From contig NZ_ATXH01000027.1 of assembly GCF_000421585.1 (NCBI RefSeq), positions 1-32,285 on the forward strand: DNA of 32,285 nt. The letters run 5' to 3'. How positions within the stretch are numbered: the first letter of the stretch is position 1; each line of letters starts with the position of its first letter. The stretch comes from Thermodesulfatator atlanticus DSM 21156. Lineage in GTDB: Bacteria; Desulfobacterota; Thermodesulfobacteria; Thermodesulfobacteriales; Thermodesulfatatoraceae. The notes below the pieces were generated by a model. That model had not been told where the DNA came from. It searched no databases and saw only the letters and a list, made by a program, of their open reading frames with translations. This document shows positions 16,432 through 24,372 of this stretch, in pieces. A program made the position numbers and the translations under genes.

Positions 16432-16443
16432 AACGAACCTCCG

Positions 16444-16755
16444 TTAGGCTTGGATTTCTTTTATTTGGATTTCAGTGTAATACTGACGATGCCCACGCTT
16501 TTTCTTATAATTCTTACGCCTTTTCTTTTTAAAGACGATGATCTTTTTGCTGCGCCCTTGTTCTAAAATAGTGGCTACAACCTTGGCGCCTTCTACCGTG
16601 GGCTGGCCAACTTTGAGGTTATCGCCCTCTGCCACCAAAAGCACATCAGTGATTTCTATTTCTTGGCCAGGATCCCCAGGGAGTTTTTCTACCCTAAGGG
16701 TGTCTCCTGGTTTGACTTTGTATTGTTTGCCTCCGGTTTTAATTACCGCGTACAC
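16444..16755 (-). CDS. rplU: 50S ribosomal protein L21
   Basis: L21 binds 23S rRNA. The sequence [20 protein letters not shown], then [15 protein letters not shown] and the basic tail [15 protein letters not shown], identifies it. The reading frame is open further upstream, to 16815, but the start was set to GTG at 16755. The canonical N-terminus then begins directly, a strong GGAGGTG lies 6 bases upstream (16761-16767), and the length becomes 103 residues, the family norm. The promoter at 16788-16815 also lies inside the open extension, so the longer form cannot be translated from that transcript. Confidence 0.96.
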   Translation of the reverse strand: MYAVIKTGGKQYKVKPGDTLRVEKLPGDPGQEIEITDVLLVAEGDNLKVGQPTVEGAKVVATILEQGRSKKIIVFKKKRRKNYKKKRGHRQYYTEIQIKEIQA

Positions 16756-16787
16756 CTTTTCACCTCCAGCAACAGGATGACCTGGGC

Positions 16788-16815
16788 AAAATAGCATCAA
16801 AAGCGTATCTGTCAA
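16788..16815 (-). promoter_or_regulatory. Sigma70-type promoter for rplU-rpmA
   Basis: On the minus strand a perfect TTGACA (16815-16810) is followed after 16 bases by TATTTT (16793-16788). The predicted transcript starts near 16781, giving a leader of about 25 bases containing the GGAGGTG ribosome binding site. The leader is too short for a known ribosomal-protein-binding autoregulatory structure. Confidence 0.7.
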
Positions 16816-16854
16816 GCGGAAAAAATTTTAACAGCAAATTCGCTTTTCGCCAAA

Positions 16855-18312
16855 TTATGAAAATTTGTCAGGCGAGGCCAGGGCTGAGAGCAATTCTTTC
16901 ATGGAGAAAGGTTTAAAAAGTACGGCCTTAGCCCCAGCCCTTTTTAAGGTTTCTTCTATTTCTTTATTACGTAAGCCTGTGATGATGATGACTTTAGCCG
17001 CAGGGTTGATTTCTTTAATCCTGGTAAGGACTTCAAGGCCAGTTATGCCGCGTAGATTATAATCTACGACTACGGCTCTAAAGGGTTCTCCTTGCAAAAA
17101 AGTCTTTTCGTAAAGGGTAAGCGCTTGTTCAGGGTCTTTTTTAGGCTCTGCCACGTAGCCAATAGTTTTAAGCATTTCTTTTAAAACTTCGAGTATGTCT
17201 TGGTCGTCATCAATGATGAGAATCTTTTTGGGTTCTTCTACGTAAACGCAGAGTTCAAAATCTTGCTCAAGATCAATAGGCTCTTCAATTACGCAATCTT
17301 TTCCCGGCTTAGCAGGCAAATAGATAGTAAAAGTAGTTCCTGCCCCGGGGGTGCTTTCAACTTCTATCTTGCCGTTATGGTTTTCCACGATGGACTTTAC
17401 CACCGCAAGGCCAAAGCCCCTTGCTTTGCCTTTTGAAGAATATCTTGGTTCAAAAATGAGAGGCAAATCTTTTTCTGGGATGCCATGTCCTGAGTCCATC
17501 AAAGTAAACTTTACGTAAGGTCCTGGGGAAAGCCCTTCTTTTTCTTCAGAGATAAAGATGTTTTCCGCTTCGATAATAAGTTGTCCCCCGAAGGGCATGG
17601 CTTCTTTGGCGTTTTTTATCAAGTTCAAAAATATTTGTGTGAATTGAATCTGGTCGATACTTAAGCGCCATATATCTTTGGGGATATTCAAAATCCATTT
17701 TATGCCGGAGTGATTAAGTATCATTTCAAGTATTTCGTGTAAGACTTCGCATGCCTTGTATTTACGGTGGGGTTCTCCTGACAATAGAGCTTCTGAGAAT
17801 TCTTTGGCCCGTATCAACGCCCGGGAAGCCTTTTTAAGGTATTTGTCTTTTTCCTTTAGGCTTTTTGCCTGTTTGGCAAGAGCGAGGTTCCCTTCCACCG
17901 CAAAAAGAAAATTGGCAAAGTCATGGGCCAGGCCTTTAGTCAAAATATCAAGGGCATTCCTTTTTTCCTTCAAGAAAATGGAAATGTTACCGGGATTTTT
18001 TTCTTGAAAAGAGACAATACCGCCTTTTATGTTCCCCTCTTCCCCACCTAAAGGCTGGTAGATCACTTTGTAAAGATTATCATTTATCTGGGTTTCAAAA
18101 CAAAAGCTTTTTTCAGGGCTCCAGGAGACAGGGAATCCCGGAAGGTGATTTATAGCAGCAGGCCTAAAGCCAAGAAGCTTTTCTAGTTGTTTACTACTAA
18201 AAATTATTTCTCCTCGCGAGTTACAAAAAAGCACAGGGTAAGGAAGCTCTTGAAAAAGATAGCTACAAAAGCTATTTATCTGGTTTACGCCTGGTTCAGC
18301 CCCTCCTGACAT
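16855..18312 (-). CDS. Cytosolic hybrid histidine kinase (PAS - kinase - receiver)
   Basis: The 485-residue hybrid sensor kinase has no membrane helix. Domains: PAS-like sensor (about 14-105, PYPVLFCNSRGEIIFSSKQL); dimerisation/phosphotransfer helix with the H-box GLAHDFANF, His130; ATPase domain with N-box LIKNAKEAM (Asn234), G1 MDSGHGIPE (Asp273) and G2 ARGFGLAVVKS; and a C-terminal receiver (about 362-478) with DDD near 368-370, phosphoacceptor Asp417 in VVVDYNL, Thr445 and Lys467. The LAHDF H-box resembles NtrB-like kinases. The start is ATG at 18312 because GGGAGGGG lies just upstream; an in-frame GTG at 18375 lacks one. No output regulator is adjacent, but the chemoreceptor gene is divergent from it. 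The signal is unknown. Confidence 0.9.
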   Translation of the reverse strand: MSGGAEPGVNQINSFCSYLFQELPYPVLFCNSRGEIIFSSKQLEKLLGFRPAAINHLPGFPVSWSPEKSFCFETQINDNLYKVIYQPLGGEEGNIKGGIVSFQEKNPGNISIFLKEKRNALDILTKGLAHDFANFLFAVEGNLALAKQAKSLKEKDKYLKKASRALIRAKEFSEALLSGEPHRKYKACEVLHEILEMILNHSGIKWILNIPKDIWRLSIDQIQFTQIFLNLIKNAKEAMPFGGQLIIEAENIFISEEKEGLSPGPYVKFTLMDSGHGIPEKDLPLIFEPRYSSKGKARGFGLAVVKSIVENHNGKIEVESTPGAGTTFTIYLPAKPGKDCVIEEPIDLEQDFELCVYVEEPKKILIIDDDQDILEVLKEMLKTIGYVAEPKKDPEQALTLYEKTFLQGEPFRAVVVDYNLRGITGLEVLTRIKEINPAAKVIIITGLRNKEIEETLKRAGAKAVLFKPFSMKELLSALASPDKFS

Positions 18313-18380
18313 AATTCCCCTCCCAGGTAAATCGGAAAAACTTTTGAAACCCTTAACTTTTTGACCAATCGTCACCGCAA

Positions 18381-18398
18381 AGCAAGCAGAGGCTTGCT
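18381..18398. repeat. Perfect 7-base inverted repeat upstream of the hybrid kinase
   Basis: AGCAAGC (18381-18387) and GCTTGCT (18392-18398) form a perfect inverted repeat with a 4-base spacer, in the 278-base gap between the divergent kinase and chemoreceptor genes. It could be an operator or a leader hairpin of the kinase transcript. Nothing else coding is supported in this gap, and no sigma28 or sigma54 promoter was convincing. Confidence 0.4.
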
Positions 18399-18590
18399 CT
18401 GCCGATCTCAGGGGATTTGCTGCCCTTAAGATCTCTTAACGATATTCCGAATCCTTTACACCTTAAAGTTCGGCACTTTCGTATCATGGCTTTATGCATA
18501 TCCAAAAACTAGGTTTTGATAAAGAAAAAAGTTTAGTTTTTTGAGTCTTTTCCGAAAAAAAAGAAAGAAAACTTTTAAGCGGGAGGGACC

Positions 18591-20933
18591 ATGAAACGCT
18601 TTTTTGCCGTAAAGTTTTTTGTGCCAGGCTGTGTATTTTTAGTTTTTTCGTTGTTTTTAATCTTAGGCGTTGCAATTTTTTATTCTCTTCATTCTGAGGA
18701 AAACCTTAGACACTACATCGATATCGGTGGCAAGCTCCGCATGCTTTCCCAAAAAATAGGCAAAGAAAGCTTCATTTATGCCCAAACAGGGGATCCCAAA
18801 TATCAAGAGGAGTTAAAAAAGACCCTGGCCGATTATGAAGCCATTTTGCAGGAGCTTAAGCCCTTTTGCAAAGAAAGTTCTCAGGAAATTTGGCAGGAGT
18901 ATCAAAAGCTTGCTGCTTTATGGAAACCCTTTCACGGAAAGGCCCTATATGTGGCAGAGCATAGCCCTCAAGAAAAAGATTTTTCTCAAGCGCTTGCTTT
19001 CATTTCCCATAATAATCTCGCTTTGTTAAACCAGGCTAATGCTCTCACTAAAAAGCTTGAAGAATACGGCTTACAAGAAGACAAAATATTCAAAGAATTT
19101 TTGCTAGCCCTTTTGGCATGTGGCTTGGTTGTTTTTGTGCTGGCTATATTTAGCACCCGGAAGTTTTTAATTAAGCCTCTTGAGGAAATTACCACGGCCC
19201 TTGAAGAAGTTCAGCGGGGAAACTTCGAAAAATCAATTTCTCAAAAGGGTCTTCTTGCAGAGTTAGAAAAAATTGCTTCCACGGTAAATGCCCTTATTGC
19301 CTACATCTCCAGCCAGTTTTTTACCTTGTCTGGCCAGAATAGAATCCTTGCTGAGGCGGCAAATTTCGTGGAAGAATCCGGCGAGGAGATAAGGCATCAC
19401 GGCTTTGACACCGAACGCATGGCCCAGGAATTAAAAAAGGCCTCGCTTACCGCCCAAGAAGATATCGCCACCATTGCTAACGCCATGACAGACCTTAACA
19501 CCGCAGCCCAGGAAATTGCCCAGAGCATTCAGGAAACCGCAACTAAAGCAGGGCAGGCCAACGAACATGTCCACTTTGCCAAAGAGACCATTCAGACCCT
19601 TGCTCAGAACTCCCGCGAAATCGAAGAAGTTACCAAACTCATTAACGATATCGCCGAACAGACCAATCTCCTGGCCTTGAACGCTACCATTGAAGCCGCC
19701 CGTGCTGGCGAGGCAGGAAAAGGTTTTGCTGTGGTGGCTGGCGAGATAAAAGAACTTTCCCGCCAGACCGCAGAATCCACCGAAAAAATTAGCCGTATTA
19801 TCGCAAATATTAGGACCAATATGGATAAGGCGGTAGAAGGTGTGGAATCAATCGCTGAAATCGTTGCCGGAGTAAGTGATCTGGCAAATACCATTGCCAG
19901 TGCCAGCGAAGAGCAAACAGTGACCATCGCAGACCTTAACAACAATATCCACCGGGCTGTTGATACGGTAGAACAGGTCAATCATCATGCAGAACGGCTC
20001 CTTGAACATGCAGAGAGTTTTAACCAGATCAAGGAAAACTTAGACGTGATTGATCACTGTGTGGGTGGAATTGTCGATGAAGGCTCCATGTTACTTTCCC
20101 TGGTAAAGGCCAATCCGGAGCTAGAAGAGGAGCTTTTACCTTACCTGCCGATAGAGACAGCGCTAAAGGTTATCTTATTTGCACACCTTCGCTGGCGCGA
20201 AGGGGTCCTTAAAGCCCTTCTTGAAGCAAGCCCACCAGAAGTAGAAATAGATCCTAGCCGTTGCATATTGGGCAAGTTTTTAGCTAATTATCAAGCCCAG
20301 GATGCCGAAGAAGAAAAACTGATAAAAGAATTGCTCCCTGTACACGATAAGCTTCACCGCAGCGCCGAAGGCTTGCAGAGGATTGCCGCCGAAGGAAAAG
20401 GTCGCCAGGCAATGGTGAAATATTATCATTCCCATATCAAGCCAGTCTTTGAAAGAATGCTTCAACTTTTTGGGCGCTGGTTGGCCCTTAAAGGTTCAAG
20501 TATGGGAGACGTCTCCCTCACAGAAAAAGAACTTATAAAATGGGGTCCTGCTTTTGAAATAGGGATCAAAGCAATTGACGAACAGCATAAAAAGCTGGTC
20601 GCTATGGTAAATGAGCTTTATAAGGGGCTTTCTCAAGGGGTGCCTGAGCAAAGTCTGAAAAAAGTCCTTTCTGAGCTCATAGACTATACCGCCTATCACT
20701 TTAAGACCGAAGAAGAACTCTTCGACAAGTACGGCTATCCTGAAGCAGATGTACACAAACAGATTCACGAAAAGCTGGTAGATAAAGTCGTGGCCTATCA
20801 TAAACGCATAGAAGCTGGAGAGGCCAACATAGCATACGATTTGTTAGCCTTTCTCAAGGACTGGCTTGCTAACCATATTTGTATCACTGACAAGAAATAC
20901 GGCCCATTTTTCAAAGAAAAAGGTCTCAACTAA
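18591..20933 (+). CDS. Methyl-accepting chemotaxis protein with CZB and bacteriohemerythrin domains
   Basis: This is a 780-residue transmembrane chemoreceptor. Order: TM1 (about 9-32); a helical PilJ/NarX-like periplasmic domain (IGGKLRMLSQKIGKES, 46-60); TM2 (about 169-188); a HAMP-like segment (190-245); the MCP signalling domain with its hairpin tip near 355-395 (INDIAEQTNLLALNATIEAA, then AGKGFAVVAGEIKELSRQTA); a CZB zinc-binding domain (about 520-630) with His532, Trp535, Cys558 in RCILGKFL and His585; and a bacteriohemerythrin domain (650-780) with His666, His703, Glu707, His722, His726, His762 and Asp767, the full diiron ligand set. Hemerythrin receptors can sense oxygen; CZB domains sense zinc or oxidants. 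No CheA/W genes are adjacent. The start is ATG with GGGAGGG. Confidence 0.93.
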   Translation: MKRFFAVKFFVPGCVFLVFSLFLILGVAIFYSLHSEENLRHYIDIGGKLRMLSQKIGKESFIYAQTGDPKYQEELKKTLADYEAILQELKPFCKESSQEIWQEYQKLAALWKPFHGKALYVAEHSPQEKDFSQALAFISHNNLALLNQANALTKKLEEYGLQEDKIFKEFLLALLACGLVVFVLAIFSTRKFLIKPLEEITTALEEVQRGNFEKSISQKGLLAELEKIASTVNALIAYISSQFFTLSGQNRILAEAANFVEESGEEIRHHGFDTERMAQELKKASLTAQEDIATIANAMTDLNTAAQEIAQSIQETATKAGQANEHVHFAKETIQTLAQNSREIEEVTKLINDIAEQTNLLALNATIEAARAGEAGKGFAVVAGEIKELSRQTAESTEKISRIIANIRTNMDKAVEGVESIAEIVAGVSDLANTIASASEEQTVTIADLNNNIHRAVDTVEQVNHHAERLLEHAESFNQIKENLDVIDHCVGGIVDEGSMLLSLVKANPELEEELLPYLPIETALKVILFAHLRWREGVLKALLEASPPEVEIDPSRCILGKFLANYQAQDAEEEKLIKELLPVHDKLHRSAEGLQRIAAEGKGRQAMVKYYHSHIKPVFERMLQLFGRWLALKGSSMGDVSLTEKELIKWGPAFEIGIKAIDEQHKKLVAMVNELYKGLSQGVPEQSLKKVLSELIDYTAYHFKTEEELFDKYGYPEADVHKQIHEKLVDKVVAYHKRIEAGEANIAYDLLAFLKDWLANHICITDKKYGPFFKEKGLN

Positions 20934-20941
20934 GAAGGAGG

Positions 20942-20976
20942 GGCAACAGGGGGCGGGATCCCCGCCCCTGTTGCCT
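20942..20976 (+). terminator. Large GC-rich hairpin after the chemoreceptor gene
   Basis: Eight bases after the stop is a long inverted repeat: GGCAACAGGGG pairs with CCCCTGTTGCC, and the stem continues (with one bulged G) into CGGG/CCCG around a short ATC-containing loop. It would form a very stable RNA hairpin. The U-tract is poor (CTCTCTATA follows), so termination may be inefficient or the structure may serve 3'-end protection. Confidence 0.6.
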
Positions 20977-21101
20977 CTCTCTATACTGCCATCCTGACAT
21001 GCGAAAATACTATCATAGTTAAAGGTATGGATACACTACTGTAGGTTGTTTTCAGTGCAAATTGGCTTTAACTTTAAGTAAAATCTTAAAGGAGAGCATT
21101 T

Positions 21102-21317
21102 ATGGCCCTTGAAGCTAGAAGTCAAGAATCCAAGTTTACTGTAGAGATTCCCTTGAGGCTCCTCCGGGACAGAAAAGTCAAAAACTTTTTAGCCTATCTT
21201 GAAGTTCTTGAAATCCTGGAAAAAGTTCAACCCGATGAGAAAGGACTTTTACATTTGTTGGAAGAAATACGAGAAGAAAGACGCAAAGAAATTCAGAAAG
21301 AGTTTAAATGCGCGTAG
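21102..21317 (+). CDS. Putative antitoxin paired with PIN-domain toxin
   Basis: A 71-residue, highly charged, helical protein beginning MALEARSQESKFTVEIPLRL and ending in EIREERRKEIQKEFKCA. No standard DNA-binding fold (AbrB, RHH, HTH) is obvious, although the first 25 residues, with an alternating FTVEIPLRL strand, could form a short beta-start as in ribbon-helix-helix or AbrB types. The call as antitoxin rests mostly on context: it overlaps the PIN-domain gene downstream by 10 bases, is small, and sits in an otherwise isolated two-gene unit. AAAGGAG upstream supports the start. Confidence 0.6.
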   Translation: MALEARSQESKFTVEIPLRLLRDRKVKNFLAYLEVLEILEKVQPDEKGLLHLLEEIREERRKEIQKEFKCA

Positions 21318-21775
21318 TCATAGATACGAACTTGATTTTTTCTCTACTGTTGAGGAAGAACAAAAAATTGCTAGGCATTCTTTTTTCGGACGAAGTGGCC
21401 CTTTATGCTCCTCCCCATTTGTTTTTGGAGTTATTCAAACACAAGGACAGGCTTTTAAAGTTTACCAACCTTAAGGAAAACGAACTGCTGGAGCTGTTAT
21501 TGGCCATTTTTGAACGCATTGAAGTGATTTCTTATAGGCGGATTCCGAAAGACTACCGAGCGAAGTGGTTCAAAAAGTTAGAAAAGTGCGATCCAGCGGA
21601 TTTCCCGTTCGTATTGACTGCTATTGTGGTAGAAGGAAAGTTGTGGACAGGTGATTTTAAACTTAAAAATTGCTTGGAGGAAAATGGTATTGACGTAGCG
21701 ATCACTACCGAAGAATTGATTGAAAATTTGAAATGTTATGATGAGCTCGAAAATGTCCGTAGAGAAAACTTCTAA
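21308..21775 (+). CDS. PIN-domain ribonuclease toxin (VapC-like)
   Basis: A 155-residue PIN-domain protein. Conserved acidic residues of the metal-dependent ribonuclease site are in place: Asp6 in VVIDTNLIF, Glu41 in HLFLELFKH, Asp95/Asp98 in CDPADFPFVLTA, and Asp116 in LWTGDFKL. All the catalytic acids are intact and the length is normal, so it is likely functional. It would cleave RNA unless neutralised by the partner encoded just upstream. It overlaps that gene by 10 bases, a typical toxin-antitoxin arrangement. The DPADFPFVLTAI...KLWTGD pattern matches a PIN subgroup of uncharacterised TA toxins, not classical VapC; targets are unknown. Confidence 0.82.
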   Translation: MRVVIDTNLIFSLLLRKNKKLLGILFSDEVALYAPPHLFLELFKHKDRLLKFTNLKENELLELLLAIFERIEVISYRRIPKDYRAKWFKKLEKCDPADFPFVLTAIVVEGKLWTGDFKLKNCLEENGIDVAITTEELIENLKCYDELENVRRENF

Positions 21776-21849
21776 AAAGTTGGCCATAAAAACGGAAGAT
21801 CTTCTACAGATAAACACGTTATAACAGAAATCGACAAGGGGGCTTGTTT

Positions 21850-22440
21850 ATGAAAACCATCGATTGCCGCGGGCTTCCTTGCCCACAGCCGGTCATCAAC
21901 ACCAAAAATGCCTTAGATGAAATTGGCCCAGGAGACAAAATTCTTGTCCTGGTTGATAACGAAGCCGCTGTAAAAAACGTAAGTCGTTTTGCCGAAGCCC
22001 AGGGGCATACCTGTAGTATTACCGAAAAAGAAGGCTTTTGGGAGCTAGAGATCACCAAAGGCGAAGGCCCGCAGAAGGAAGTTGCTATCTCCTGTGGCAC
22101 AGGAGAGGCCCCGGTGTGCGTAGTGCTTGATGCCAAGGTGATGGGAAGAGGAGAAGAGGCCCTTGGCCAGGTGCTTATGCGGGCTTTCTTAAAGACACTT
22201 AAAGAAGCTACAGTAAAGCCTCAGACCATCATCTGCTACAATTCTGGGGTGTTTTTAGCCCTTGAAGACTCTGAAGTGCTAGCCGATTTAAAGGCCCTTG
22301 AAGAACTTGGCATTGAAATCCTTGTTTGCGGCACCTGCCTTGATTTTTACGGGGTAAAAGAGAGGCTTGCCGTAGGAAAAGTCTCCAATATGTTTGATAT
22401 TGTTGAAAAACTTATGTCTTCGCGGGTGGTTAAACCGTGA
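21850..22440 (+). CDS. yedF: YedF: TusA-like / DsrE-like selenium-metabolism protein
   Basis: The 197-residue protein joins an N-terminal TusA/SirA-like sulfur-carrier domain (DCRGLPCPQPVINTK, with Cys11 in the CPxP motif) to a C-terminal DsrE/F-like domain (about 105-190) with ICYNSGVFLAL and LVCGTCLDFYG. This two-domain form is the selenium-metabolism YedF family (TIGR03527-like), thought to take part in selenium or sulfur transfer. The start ATG at 21850 is preferred over TTG at 21844 because AAGGGGG is placed about 8 bases upstream and the TusA domain begins at once. The stop overlaps the start of the cysteine desulfurase by 4 bases (GTGA). Confidence 0.88.
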   Translation: MKTIDCRGLPCPQPVINTKNALDEIGPGDKILVLVDNEAAVKNVSRFAEAQGHTCSITEKEGFWELEITKGEGPQKEVAISCGTGEAPVCVVLDAKVMGRGEEALGQVLMRAFLKTLKEATVKPQTIICYNSGVFLALEDSEVLADLKALEELGIEILVCGTCLDFYGVKERLAVGKVSNMFDIVEKLMSSRVVKP

Positions 22441-23579
22441 TTTATCTGGATCAGGCGGCAACATCCTTTCCCAAGCCCACAGAAGTAATTGAAGCAGTCT
22501 GCGAGACCTTGCGCAACGTGCCTGGTAGTCCTGGGCGCTCGGCTCACAAGGGAGCCGTTGCTGCAAGCAGGATTGTTTTTGAGGCCCGGGAGAAGACGGC
22601 TGCGTTCCTTGGAGCACAGGATTCCACCCAGATAATTTTTACCTCAGGAGCCACGGAAGCCATAAACCTGGTACTTATGGGGCTTTTAAAAGAAGGCGAC
22701 CGGGTGCTTGCCACCAGCATGGAGCACAATGCCGTGGCAAGGCCCCTTGAGTTTTTGCGCAAGGCCAAAAAAATCGAAATTGCCTATGTGCCGTGTGATA
22801 AGGAAGGTTTCCTTGATCTTGACGCTTTTGAAAAACTTTGTCTTGAAAAAAGGCCAAGGCTTATTTGTGTAAATTTCGTTTCAAATGTGTGCGGAGCCAT
22901 CCAGCCCCTTGCCGAAATTGTGTCCCTTAAAGAAGACAGTTTGCTGCTAGTTGATGCCGCTCAAGCAATAGGCCATCTGCCTATTGATGTATCGCATACG
23001 GCCATAGATTTTCTCGCGTTTTCAGCACACAAAGGTCTTATGGGGCCACCTGGAGTGGGAGTGTTATACCTTGCGCCTGGTATGGAAAAGGAGCTTAGCC
23101 CGGTAAAACTCGGGGGCACAGGGAGTCGCTCAGAGTCTTTAATGCAGCCGGAATTTTTGCCAGACCGCTTTGAGCCGGGGACCCCTAATCTTTGCGGCAT
23201 TGCAGGTCTTTCCGCAGCAATAGACTTTATCGAAAAAACAGGTATTTCGCGCATCCATCGTCATGAAACAGCCCTTGCTGATATTTTCCTCGAAAAGATC
23301 AGAAACCATCCCAATATCGAAATATACGGCCCAAAAGAACGCGTAAAGGCCACGGCCATTGTTTCGGTAAACGTAAAAGACAAGTCGCCCTCAGGGGTGG
23401 CCCGCATTCTTGATCAGGAATTTGATATAGCGGTGCGTCCAGGGCTACACTGCGCACCCCTTGCTCACCAAACCCTTGGCACCATGCCTCAGGGCACGGT
23501 GCGTTTTTCCTTTGGTTATTTTAACCGGGTTCATGATGCCGAACGCGCGGCAGAGGCCTTGCTCAAGATTGCCGGATGA
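22437..23579 (+). CDS. Cysteine desulfurase / selenocysteine lyase family aminotransferase
   Basis: A 380-residue PLP enzyme of aminotransferase class V, of the type often found beside yedF (TIGR01977-like). Features: MIYLDQAATSFPKP at the start, TSGATEAINLVL for the PLP phosphate, HN near 98-99 of SMEHNAVARP, Asp173 in LVDAAQAIGH, PLP Lys199 in AFSAHKGLMGPPG, and a probable catalytic Cys in RPGLHCAPLAH. It should release sulfane sulfur or selenium from cysteine or selenocysteine, probably for the YedF and DUF3343 partners. The start is GTG at 22437, overlapping yedF by 4 bases; the stop overlaps the DUF3343 gene by 4 bases. No iron-sulfur scaffold genes are adjacent, so a role in selenium or tRNA thiolation is more likely than general Fe-S assembly (inference). 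Confidence 0.9.
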   Translation: MIYLDQAATSFPKPTEVIEAVCETLRNVPGSPGRSAHKGAVAASRIVFEAREKTAAFLGAQDSTQIIFTSGATEAINLVLMGLLKEGDRVLATSMEHNAVARPLEFLRKAKKIEIAYVPCDKEGFLDLDAFEKLCLEKRPRLICVNFVSNVCGAIQPLAEIVSLKEDSLLLVDAAQAIGHLPIDVSHTAIDFLAFSAHKGLMGPPGVGVLYLAPGMEKELSPVKLGGTGSRSESLMQPEFLPDRFEPGTPNLCGIAGLSAAIDFIEKTGISRIHRHETALADIFLEKIRNHPNIEIYGPKERVKATAIVSVNVKDKSPSGVARILDQEFDIAVRPGLHCAPLAHQTLGTMPQGTVRFSFGYFNRVHDAERAAEALLKIAG

Positions 23580-23833
23580 AGATTATTTTGCTCTTTCCGT
23601 CTATTCACTACGTACTTAAGGCTGAAAAATTTGCTAAGCAGGCCGGAATGCCTGTTGAGCTCATTCCCGTTCCCAAAGAGATAAGCAGCGATTGTGGTAT
23701 GGCCCTTGAAGTTGAAGCCGAAGAACTTAATAGTTTAATTGCATTTTTAACGGAAAGGGGCCTTAAGCCTACCTCGCTTGTGCGCCGAAAAGAACAAGGT
23801 TTTGAAATCCTTGAAGACTGGACTCTTTCCTAG
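23576..23833 (+). CDS. DUF3343 putative Se/S carrier protein
   Basis: An 85-residue protein with the DUF3343 layout: ILLFPSIHYVLKAEKFAKQA, then VELIPVPKEISSDCGMALEV with a single conserved Cys in SDCG. The family is described as a putative selenium/sulfur carrier because it travels with YedF and SelD. The position, overlapping the cysteine desulfurase stop by 4 bases, fits a small acceptor of persulfide or selenopersulfide. The single Cys (Cys40) would be the carrier residue. The function is inferred from context. Confidence 0.8.
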   Translation: MKIILLFPSIHYVLKAEKFAKQAGMPVELIPVPKEISSDCGMALEVEAEELNSLIAFLTERGLKPTSLVRRKEQGFEILEDWTLS

Positions 23834-23856
23834 ATGGGTTATATCTTGAAAATACT

Positions 23857-24312
23857 ATGGAAAAGACAGTTTGTACCAACAAAAAAGCACGGCATTTGTA
23901 CGAAATTGAAGAAACCCTTGAGGCCGGGATCTCGCTTCTAGGGCCAGAGGTGAAGTCTTTACGCTTGGGGCGGGCCAATCTGGCCGATAGTTTTGCGCGT
24001 ATTCGGGACGGCGAGGTATATCTTTACAACGTGCACATTAGTCCTTATCCTTTTAGTCGAGAAGCGCAACTGCTTGACCCAACGCGGACGCGCAAGCTCC
24101 TTCTCAAAAAGCAGGAGATAAAACGCCTCCTTGGCAAGGTGCAGCAGAAAGGTTATACTTTAATTCCTCTGCGCATCTACTTCCGGGATGGAAAGGCAAA
24201 AGTAGAGCTTGCCCTTGCCAAAGGTAAGAAAGTTTATGACAGGCGGGAGACGATCCGCCGTCGGGACGTTGAGCGTGAGTTAAGGCGCCGGTACAAGGGG
24301 CGCATAAAATAA
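23857..24312 (+). CDS. smpB: tmRNA-binding protein SmpB
   Basis: SmpB binds tmRNA and places it in the A site of stalled ribosomes. The 151-residue sequence has the characteristic KKARHLYEIEETLEAGISLL and GPEVKSLRLGRANLADSFAR, then VYLYNVHISPY and GYTLIPLRIYF. It ends in the basic tail (REPERR-type region: RRRDVERELRRRYKGRIK) that enters the decoding centre. It lies 23 bases after the DUF3343 gene and only 60 bases before the tmRNA gene, so protein and RNA partners are adjacent. The ATG at 23857 has a weak ribosome binding site, perhaps relying on coupling. Confidence 0.96.
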   Translation: MEKTVCTNKKARHLYEIEETLEAGISLLGPEVKSLRLGRANLADSFARIRDGEVYLYNVHISPYPFSREAQLLDPTRTRKLLLKKQEIKRLLGKVQQKGYTLIPLRIYFRDGKAKVELALAKGKKVYDRRETIRRRDVERELRRRYKGRIK

Positions 24313-24372
24313 AGCTTGCTCTTTTAAAATTGGGGCTTAGCCCCGCATCTTCGTCGGTTTTCCTCTCCTTGA

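Noticed and set aside
16756-16815. N-terminal extension of L21 beginning [13 protein letters not shown]
   Set aside because: The strong GGAGGTG site and canonical L21 start at GTG 16755, and the promoter overlapping the extension, show that it is untranslated.
18313-18375. GTG start at 18375 for the hybrid kinase
   Set aside because: No ribosome binding site is present, whereas ATG at 18312 has GGGAGGGG immediately upstream.
18376-18590. Sigma28 (FliA-type) promoter for the chemoreceptor, from GCCGAT near 18401
   Set aside because: No TAAA at the proper distance upstream of the GCCGAT, and it lies nearly 190 bases from the start codon.
24332-24344. GGGGC-TTA-GCCCC hairpin between smpB and ssrA as a terminator
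   Set aside because: Five base pairs, a 3-base loop and no T-run make it too weak to call; it may simply be processed off the tmRNA precursor.
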